From positions 12,456,501-12,520,500 of the forward strand of contig CP141146.1 of NCBI GenBank assembly GCA_035235625.1: a stretch of DNA of 64,000 nt, written 5' to 3'. Position numbers and translations under genes: made by a program. The DNA is from Saururus chinensis (lineage: Eukaryota; Streptophyta; Magnoliopsida; Piperales; Saururaceae). Below are positions 56,240-64,000 of this stretch, piece after piece. The notes beneath the pieces were generated by a model that saw only the letters and a list, made by a program, of their open reading frames with translations, did not search any database and was not told the DNA's origin. Within the stretch, counting starts at the first letter, position 1. The number at the start of each line of letters is the position of its first letter.

Positions 56240-57650
56240 TTGTCCTCAAGGAGACCAAGCTGGGTAGCAAGCCATAAACTCATCCTCGGGCATCCATGTG
56301 ACATCCTCAAGTGATCGGCCCTGCCAAGAAATCAGAACCTCCGTGATAATGCGACTTGAGCGGCGGACCCGACGCTTATCAAGCATCAAGGCGGGAACAG
56401 GGTGGAAGGTGGAACTGGGCCCATCAAGGGGGGTGGTGGAGCATAAGTGGCAAAAGATGTGTCACCTATGCAGCGGCGCAGCCTAGAGACATGAAAGATG
56501 GGATGGACTAAGGAACCAGGCGGCAGAGCAAGGTGGTACGCCACAGGGCCAATATGCTCCTCCACAACATAGAGACCATGGAAACGGGGGGCGAGCTTGG
56601 AGTGCTCGGGCTGAAACAAGGATGTCTGGCACTGAGGAAGAACAGAGACATAAACCAAGTCACCCACCGTGAATTCCCTGTCAATGTGATGACCATCATA
56701 AATATGCTTCATCCGGTTCTGAGCCGAGGACAAGTTCTCCTTAAGTTGTCAAAGAACCTCGTCCCGTGTATAGAGCATATAATCCACCTTAGCCACAGAG
56801 GAGTGATGAGGAACATAAGATAATACGGTCGGGGGTGGCCGGCCATACAACACCTCAAAAGGAGTGAAACCGGCATGAGTGTGATAGGCGATGTTGTAAG
56901 ACCACTCCGCCCAGGGAAGAAGCTGAAGCCATCTGCGGGGCTGTGACATAGTGAAATAGTGGTGATACTACTCTAAACATCGGTTAACCACCTCAGTCTG
57001 GCCATCCGTCTGAGGGTGATAAGCGGTGCTTATATGGAGAGAAGTACCATGTAAAGTGAAGAACTCCCGCCAAAACTGAGAGATGAAAATCCGGTCACGA
57101 TTAGAGACAATAGTGCGAGGCATGCCATGTAGTTTAGCCGCCTCCCAAACATAGAGCTCTACCACTGTCTTGAAGGTGAAAGGGTGCCCCAAAGGGCAAA
57201 AATGAGCATACTTGGACAACCGATCCACCACCACCATAACCACCAACTTACCTTGCACCAAGGGTAGTACCTCCACGAAATCTATCGAAATATCCTCCCA
57301 AACCTTATTAGGGATCGACAAGGGCTGAAGCAAACCAGCAGGCAAGGTCGTGGCAGCCTTAGCTCTCTGATAGACATCGCAAGAGGCAACATATTCCTGG
57401 ACTGCCCGTCGAATCCCATGCCACAGAAAGCTCTGACTGACCCGCTTATAAGTGCAGAATACCACTTCATGATCGGCCATTAGAGAGTCATGGAAGTGGG
57501 AGAGAATGTGGCGATGAAGATCAACAATATCGGGCACCCAAAGGCAGTCCTTATAAAAGAGAAGGTCATCCTGCCACAAGAAGAAGGGGGAGCAGCTGGG
57601 TCGGCCTGGAGGACGGTAATCAGAGTCTGGGTTGGCGGGTCATCCATATA
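56240..57650 (-). pseudogene. Gypsy integrase and C-terminal chromodomain
   Basis: Zinc module: HRHILSHFHDSL, then HEVVFCTYKRVSQSFLWHG and a CDVYQ where the family has CxxCQ, so the last zinc ligand is lost. Core: VWEDISIDFVEVLP has the first Asp; GMPRTIVSNRDRIFISQFW has Asn in place of the second catalytic Asp; QTDGQTEVVNRCLE has the Glu. After a break, VLYGRPPPTVLSYVP, then the GPVAYHLALPP and HPIFHVSRLR segment, then a chromodomain tail VLISWQGRSLEDVTWMPEDEF. Confidence 0.9.
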
Positions 57651-57809
57651 TGCATGTTTCAACTCAGCAAAGAAGGGACATGCCATAATGGAAAAGGCCA
57701 AACACGAACCTGGGGGAGAGCTATGAGAAAGGGCGTCAGCCACGATATTTTCTGACCCTTTCTTGTACACAACCTCATAATCATAGCCAAGTAACTTGCC
57801 GACCCACTG

Positions 57810-58250
57810 CTACTGAGCAGGAGTGGACACTGGCTGCTCAAGGAAGTACTTCAGGGGCTGATGGTCAGTGCGGATCAAGAACCGACGACCAAGTAAGTAG
57901 GGCCGCCACTTGTCGACGGCGGGGACAATAGCCAACATCTCCTTTTCATAAACGGACAGTGACAAAGAGCAGCCAACCAAAGCCTTGCTAAAGTAAGCAA
58001 TGGGGTGCTCATCTTGTAGCAGAACCGCCCCTAGACTCGTCTCAACCATGAAGGGCTGGCAGAAATCGGGCAAAATCAGAACAGGGGCTGAGGCCATAGA
58101 ACGCTTCAACTCATCAAACACCGCCTGCGCCACCTCAAACCAACAGAAGGATCCCTTCTTTAGCAGCTCTGTAAGGGGGTGAGCAAGCTTGTCATACCGT
58201 TCGATGAATCGCCTATAGTAGCCCGTTAGTCCCAAAAAACCTCGGAGCAC
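57810..58250 (-). pseudogene. Gypsy RNase H domain
   Basis: Reads LRGFLGLTGYYRRFIERYDK (RT thumb), then LPDFCQPFMVETSLGAVLLQ and HPIAYFSKAL, then IRTDHQPLKYFLEQ. The usual first catalytic Asp (E-T/A-D-A-S) appears as VETSLGAVL, so the active site is altered. Confidence 0.88.
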
Positions 58251-58900
58251 CTAGACACAAGTGGGTGGAGGCCAAGAGAGTATGGCGACCACTTTCGATG
58301 GGTCAGTGGAAATCCCGTCCCGTGAGATAATATGGCCCAAATAATCCACCTGTGGGTTGCCAAAGGAACACTTCGAACACTTAAGAAATAAAGAGTTAGA
58401 TCTCATAATAGAAAAGACCGACCTGAGGTGCTCCAAGTGTTCCGCCCATGTCCAGCTGTAGACAAGAATGTCGTCAAAGAAGACCAAGATATATCGGCCG
58501 AGAAAGGGCTTGAAGAGGTAGTCATGAGACTCTGGAAGGTGGAGGGGGCATTGGTCAGCCCAAACGACATGACTAGGAACTTGAAATGGACGTCATGAGT
58601 TCTAAAGGCGGTCTTGTGCACATCAGCGGGCTGCACCCTAATCTGATGGTAACCCAAACGAAGGTCGAGTTTATTGAAAACCGTTGCACCAGCCAATTCA
58701 TCCAAGAGCTCCTCGATCATAGGTATGGGGTATTTATCCTTGACGGTGATAGCATTCAAGGCGCGGTAGTCCACACAAAACCACCACGTACCATCATTCT
58801 TACGAACCAGCAATACCGAAGAGGAGTATGAGCTTGTGCTAGGGCGAATGATGTTGGACTAAAGCATGTCAGCCATGAGACGCTCAATCTCAGACTTCTA
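58251..58900 (-). pseudogene. Gypsy reverse transcriptase domain
   Basis: Reads [40 protein letters not shown] and [13 protein letters not shown]; after a frameshift, [10 protein letters not shown] keeps the catalytic Asp pair, then KCSFGNPQVDYLGHIIS. Only one frameshift and a few changes separate it from an open frame. Confidence 0.92.
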
Positions 58901-59224
58901 AATGTGGGGATAACGGTACGGGCGGACATTGGCTAGTGCTGCCCTAGGAATGATAGGGATATAGTGGTCATGAGACTGTACTGGAGGGAGACCCTGTGGT
59001 TCATCAAACATGTCCGGATGTGCTGCCAATAACTCTAGAAGGTCTAGAGGTGGCTCATCCTAAGGTACCTCTACAGTTGCCCGCTGCTGCAAGAGAAACC
59101 CTTGGGGTGCGAATCGGAAGAAGGAGCTCGATGACTGGGCTGAGAGGAGGGTTCCCGGCCGGGATCCTTCAATCCAAACCCGCTGCCCCTGAAGTTTGAA
59201 GTCCATCACCATGTCTATGAAGTT

Positions 59225-59730
59225 CTAGACCACATCCCCAAGCTCTTGGAGCCACTGCACCCCTAACACCACGTCTGCCCCCTTCGTAGACAGCAAGAAG
59301 AGGTCAGTAACAAATGAGTGGCCTTGAACGGAGAGCGTGACCTGAGCACATACCCCAGAGCTCCGGAGGTGCTTCTTGTCTCCAATCAACACATCAAAAG
59401 GCTTCGAATCTGACACGAAGCATCCTAATTGTTGGGCCACCTTATCATTAATGAAGTTGTGGGTGGAGCTGTTGTCTATCAAGATGGCTACTCGTTGCTG
59501 CTTGAGGAGGCCTTGGACTCGCATCGTGCGTGGAGTGAATGCCCCCGAGAAGGCATGAATGGAAATCTCAGGCTGCATGTCATCATGGTGGGACGAGTCA
59601 GCTCCATCGGCCACCTCCCCTCCTCATCAATCTCCTCCACTAATAGGCTGCCCTTGACGGAGCAATAGTGCCTTGGAACGACCTTCTCATCGCAACGAAA
59701 GCAGAGACACTTCAATCGACGTTCCTCCAT
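59225..59730 (-). pseudogene. Gypsy zinc knuckle and aspartic protease
   Basis: The zinc knuckle reads CLCFRCDEKVVPRHYCSVK with Cys-Cys-His-Cys spaced as in plant Gypsy gag. The protease reads VAILIDNSSTHNFINDKVA; the family has D-S-G-S-T, here D-N-S-S-T, so the flap-side glycine is lost while the Asp is kept. VLGVQWLQELG follows. Confidence 0.88.
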
Positions 59731-59871
59731 CTATGCCGGTGTGAGGCGCCGAACAATCTAGCCGGTTTGAATGGATTGCTGGCCAGGACGGCCTGCCATT
59801 GGGCTGCTGGCCAGGGCGGCAAGAGAAGTAGTGCTCACAAAAGATCGGGGAAAAGGCCCAAGCCAACCTCC

Positions 59872-60850
59872 TCACTGTTGTCTGGCTAGCTTCTCTTCCT
59901 CAATGCGAGCATGACGCACGACATCCTGCATGCTGGAGCAGGGGAAGTGGCGCATCTCCTCAAAAATTTCAGGTTTTAGACCTTTCTTGAAAGTGCCCAC
60001 CAAGGCAGCCACCGGCCAGTCAGGGAGGCGGTTGGCCACCTTCATAAACTTCGTGTAATAGGCCTGAATGGTGGTGGTCTTGCACAGTGTGGAGAGCATC
60101 TCATTGAAATCTTGGAACTTGTTTGGGCCAAACTGAATGCACAACTCATCGGAGAAGGCAACCCAAGTGGGGTAGCACACCTCCTTCTCGAAGCTCTAGA
60201 ACCACACCGACACGTCCCCGTCTAAGTGGAAGGCTGCTATGCATAGTTGTTCAGCCTCAGAATTTGTTCCCTAGTAGGAGAAAAACTTATTTGCCTTGTA
60301 CAACCATTCCACCGGATCGTCATCCCCGTTGTAACGAGGGAACTGGAGGCGAGCCAAACGAGGTTCAGCTCCTCCTCATGGTCCACTGCGGGGTCCTAGG
60401 TACTCCTATTCGTCCTCCATCTCCGAGAACATGTTTCTAGGAGGCAGCATCACTAGGGCATTTTCCTGAACACCTGGTGTGCCTCACATATCCCAGGCAT
60501 GGCGCCTCCCATCTATAGCTTGGTCGACTGTGCCAAAGCACACATGACCTTGGGGAATGCGCATATCGCTATTTGCCTGTGCCTGAAGGTCAGGGACGTG
60601 TGGTTCGGGGGCCTGAGACGGACCTCCCTTCCCCATGAAAGCAGTTGGCAGCCTAGTTAAGAGGGGCACTGAGCTCTTTGCCTGGATCTAGGCCACTGCC
60701 AAGCCCAAGGTCCGAATCTCCGCCACGAGTTGTGCCATAGTAGGCTAGCCCGTGGTGTTCGAACTGTCTTCGAACTATCTGCTTAGGCAAGATCCTCCTT
60801 CTCAGGTGGGGCTTTCGTGGTCGCAGCAGCTTGTTTGCCTCGTGCCATGA
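59872..60850 (-). pseudogene. Gypsy gag (retrotransposon gag domain)
   Basis: The open part (59872-60180) reads PTWVAFSDELCIQFGPNKFQ, YTKFMKVANRLPDWP and VGTFKKGLKPEIFEEMRHF, the usual plant Gypsy capsid. Further N-terminal sequence to about 60850 is interrupted. Confidence 0.85.
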
Positions 60851-60866
60851 CTGAGAATTGTAAAAG

Positions 60867-60878
60867 CTTTGATACCAA
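60867..60878 (-). other. tRNA-iMet primer-binding site of the Gypsy element
   Basis: The minus strand reads 'tggtatcaaagc' one base after the LTR end '...cacatca'. Confidence 0.85.
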
Positions 60879-61060
60879 TGATGTGCCTGGAGTGGGCACA
60901 ATCGGTACCTTGAAGATTCACGTAGGAAAAAGGGGAGGAAGAAGGAAGAAAGGGGAGATAAACTGGTTCTTTAATTGCATAACCCGCACCAAGGAAGGGG
61001 ACGACCCTCTTATGGGGAGTCGTGCCCTCCTACATTGAGGAACATGTCGCTAGTGGGCCC
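60879..61060 (-). repeat. 5' LTR of the Gypsy element, truncated at 182 bp
   Basis: Matches the 3' LTR closely up to 'ctagtgggccc', after which 'tgtcatgaccc' of the next element begins. Confidence 0.85.
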
Positions 61061-64000
61061 TGTCATGACCCAAAATTTTAAAAGCATTTTTAAATAGCAT
61101 GAACGGTAAGTAGCGATATTTTTTTTCTTCTTAAATACAAAACAAACCATTTGATTAAATATCCAGGCTATGATAACTGGGGTTCACAAATACGGATATC
61201 AAATCATATAATATTTATACGTCTCAAAATTCAACAAGAACAACTCATCTATCTAAGTAGAAGTCCGTCATCTGTTTGAAAATAAATAACTAAGTTCACT
61301 CTCACGATAAAGAAACACTTACGTACTGGAGTTACAGAAACGCAAAAACTTTATCTTGTGCTCGCCTGTCTTGGTCTTACTTGTCGTCGCCTAGAGTATC
61401 TGCAGCCAACCAAATGAAACAACCACAACAACAACAATGAAATCTCTCCACCTTTAGAAGAAGAAGAGCTTCCAAAGGATAAAATGTTTAATTAATATTT
61501 TTCGGATCGGGCCAACATCACCGATGTTAGTTGCCTACGTACTCATCAGACAACATCTCCAATGTTTCCAACAAGATTGGATCCAGACGTAGTTCTGCCT
61601 AGAAACTACTCTATCCTACGAAGCGTAGCATCACACATGCAATGCTTAGGTATTTTTAACCGACCTACATTTTAGTAAGTCCTTTAATCGTTCCACTTGT
61701 CTAATTAATAAGCAATATCAAATAATGTTATTAATTATCTCACATCCCTTGTTCGATAATTAATACTATCAAATCTGTAACTCGGAGATGACTCGCCCCT
61801 CGAGAAATCACCAAACATAGTAATCCAACCTTGGAGTAGACTGCTTAACAGCAGCTTGACCCAAATCCCCAGGACTCTCAATAGCATGCCACGAATCTGA
61901 GAAGAGGATCCTAACTGTGCTCATGAACATAGATTGGCGAGAAGCACAAGCCTTCTATGATGCTCATACAACTCCACTTTTCGTATGTACTAAATAGTCC
62001 TGGGAAGACCTACGGAAGACCCGTGGTAAAGACCCTTTGGTCAATACCCAAACCGTAGTGGCGATGAAGAGGCATATCACAATCTCCACCATCCTAACTC
62101 TGGGAGAAAATATCATATAAGACATTACTAATGTATCCATAGAAGCCTTAGGTATTTATGACCATTGACTCCCTTAAACATTTGAAACTTAGACTAGATT
62201 GTTTTCATCTAGTTAAGTATCCTTTCAACCATTTGGGTTTTCTTCACCTTGTGAATCGGCCCAACAATTAGCTGATCCACTCAGCTATGACTCAGAGAAC
62301 ATCCCATAACCACCCTAAGTTCATTAACAAAGGTAAAATTCTATGTCAAGGCCATATTAACTCCATGAACCGGTCCCAAACCCTATTGAGAGTATTTTAG
62401 TCTTTATCTTGATTAGACGTTCTCCCCCCAATCCAATGGCAACCCATGTCTCTTGATTAAACTCCATTAATCTTAAGTTACCGATATAAATTAAAGCATA
62501 ACAAATAAAAGCATGCATCAGCATAATCAACATAAATAATATGCATTCACACCAGTGCATAAATAATGAATAAAGACCCGTTGTACACAATTACAGGGCT
62601 ATGGCTCAGCTAGTTCGAGCCCAAGAGTATAAACAATTTTAACACATCTCGCAAGTTACATATATAACACTCTAGTCGATCAATGCACTTGGTTGCAGAC
62701 ACGTGCAATATGTTGCCTTAACCCTTGAGAATTAGGGTTTTCCCCCTTGTTTATCGTGACACTGTGACTTGGCAAGGTCTTCGTGTCACTTATTGGTCAC
62801 ACCCCTTCCTTTTGAAGCCATTTATAGGGTACCCTAACTCTTAATTAACTAGGTTGTCCATTTCAACAGAAACATAATATATTGCTCCTAAGGGCGTTAG
62901 GGTAATTCTACCCCCTAGGTTATGGTACCCTCCCTTGGGTCATTTGGTCATCTCATTACCCTTATGTTTATTTTAAGCCATCAACCTTTTAGAAGGCTCC
63001 ACTCTCTAATTGACTCACACTTCCATTCACACGAATATCAGTTGTTCACTCAAAGGGTATTTCTGTCATTTGGTTTAAAGCCTTATTGACATCTGACGGG
63101 CCCAAAATTGAACTCAAGAGTACTACTAAACTTCATAGACTATGTGTAATTTTTCTGGCATGTGACGGGGTCGTGAACCCCTTTAACCAACCTAGGTTGA
63201 CTTAACGGTTTATTATAAATCCTGGGGGCAAAAGGGTCAATTATCCACTCACTGGGATTTTTCCTCATTATGAAGTTTGTTAAATACTCAGGGTACACAC
63301 CTCTTACTGGAAATTTCTCCAATTTTTAAATCTACTCATATGCCCATGAACTAGAGCCTTAAACTCAGGTAAGTTAATATTATACAATAATTTAATAAAT
63401 AGGGGTAAAAAGGTCATTTCATAGTCTATAGGAGTTGAAACTCAGTCAGAATAATCCCAAACCTCTATAGGTCCATGAGTAATTTTCTAGGATTTCTTTG
63501 ACACTTTTAGCCCCTTGAACCAGACCTGGTTCACTCCCCTCCTTATTTATTTTTTTTATTAAACCGACCTGCCCTGGGTCTTGAACCACATGACTCGGGT
63601 CACCCAACCCGAACCCGGGCAGGTGACTCACAGTGGGTCGTCTTCCCCACATCCGGTGAGGACTCCCTGGTGGCGGCTCCAAGGCCTCCATGGCTAGGAC
63701 CGATAGGATCGCAGCCAAGCGGCTATCCCATCAGTCCTCGCCCCGCTGCCGCCCGACAGCCGGCCGGGGCTTCTAAAAATTCTACCGATGTGGCCCGCCA
63801 GAGGCTTAGTAGCCTCTTGCGGACATGGTGGGGCGGAAGTCTAGCCTCACCAGATCACCGCCAGGCAGCGATCCCGTTGGACCGGGCTCTGCTACTGCCC
63901 AGTGGCCGACTGGAGCTATAAGGTTTTTTTTTAAAAAAAACAAAGATCTGGCGGTCTGCACAGCGGCAGCCGAAGTCGCCGCTGCCAAGGCCTCGCCGGA
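61061..64000. mobile_element. LTR-like element start (TGTCATGACCC), continues past the window
   Basis: The start 'tgtcatgacccaaaatttt' is typical of plant LTRs and cuts the Gypsy 5' LTR, implying later insertion. It contains 'ttgcctacgtactcatcag', 'gtagttctgcctagaaac' and other LTR-style text, then ordinary AT-rich sequence, and turns GC-rich near 63.6-64.0 kb ('cagccggccggggc', 'gcagcggcagccgaagtc'). No protein domain is recognised in about 2.9 kb, so this is probably a long LTR with the internal region outside. Short open frames near 63.4-64.0 kb show no family. Confidence 0.55.

Larger units (their letters stand above)
55896..61060 (-). mobile_element. Ty3/Gypsy chromodomain retrotransposon (chromovirus type), degraded
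   Basis: Minus-strand order: 5' LTR (60879-61060, truncated), tRNA-iMet primer site ('tggtatcaaagc' at 60867-60878), gag, zinc knuckle, protease, RT, RNase H, integrase, chromodomain, 3' LTR (55896-56214). RT before integrase defines Gypsy, and the C-terminal chromodomain defines the chromovirus group. The LTR overlap of 182 bp shows about ten mismatches and one indel by eye, so the insertion is younger than most repeats here. Stops and frameshifts, plus changed catalytic residues, make it nonfunctional. Confidence 0.92.

Noticed and set aside
62598-62625. tRNA-like boxes ('tggctcagctagttcgagccc')
   Set aside because: A-box and B-box words overlap and there is no cloverleaf space between them, so no tRNA can be built.
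1-64000. CRISPR arrays, bacterial operons, organelle insertions and rRNA
   Set aside because: None seen; the tandem repeats have no regular unique spacers and no rRNA or plastid gene wording was recognised.

Overview
The window is nuclear DNA of a flowering plant. It holds four well-supported protein-coding genes with GT-AG introns, separated by long AT-rich stretches filled with decayed retrotransposons, MITEs and tandem repeats. The ORM and Dof proteins are typical of angiosperms, and both large retroelements carry a plant-type initiator-Met tRNA primer site. I cannot name the species from sequence alone. The introns of several kilobases and the dense nested repeats point to a medium or large genome.

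Layout. 1-2.6 kb: repeat-derived DNA with three kinds of tandem array, then a duplicated block just upstream of the first gene. 2.69-6.23 kb (+): a six-exon neprosin-family (glutamic peptidase G3) gene, 421 aa, secreted. 6.2-11.4 kb: decayed mobile DNA, namely a CACTA-like end, a Copia gag remnant, a partial LTR-like repeat and a direct-repeat pair. 11.4-14.1 kb: a strange block of five pentatricopeptide-repeat (PPR) gene fragments in both orientations, set in a self-complementary AT-rich array. 14.9-18.2 kb (+): a BTB/POZ gene (At3g05675 type, 444 aa) with a leader intron and a tiny uORF ending 3 nt before the start codon. 18.8-24.8 kb (-): a Ty1/Copia element with gag, protease, integrase, RT and RNase H, degraded, whose 5' LTR is cut by a second LTR-like element (24.8-27.6 kb).

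30.16-37.5 kb (+): an ORM/ORMDL gene (157 aa, three exons, introns of 4.1 and 2.8 kb), a regulator of serine palmitoyltransferase in the ER. 38-40 kb: two Stowaway-like MITEs. 42.55-43.89 kb (-): a two-exon Dof transcription factor, 290 aa, with a 26-codon uORF in its presumed leader. 44-55.9 kb: largely gene-free, with further MITEs, an inverted repeat pair and a GC-rich, promoter-like island packed with ACGT motifs but with no visible gene. 55.9-61.06 kb (-): a Ty3/Gypsy chromodomain element with fairly similar LTRs (roughly 94% by eye), interrupted by another LTR-like element that runs off the window.

The four genes show no sign of acting together; they are ordinary, independently regulated plant genes. 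The most unusual feature is the PPR-fragment inverted array at 11.4-14.1 kb. Its transcripts, if any, could fold into long double-stranded RNA against a PPR gene elsewhere; that is an inference.
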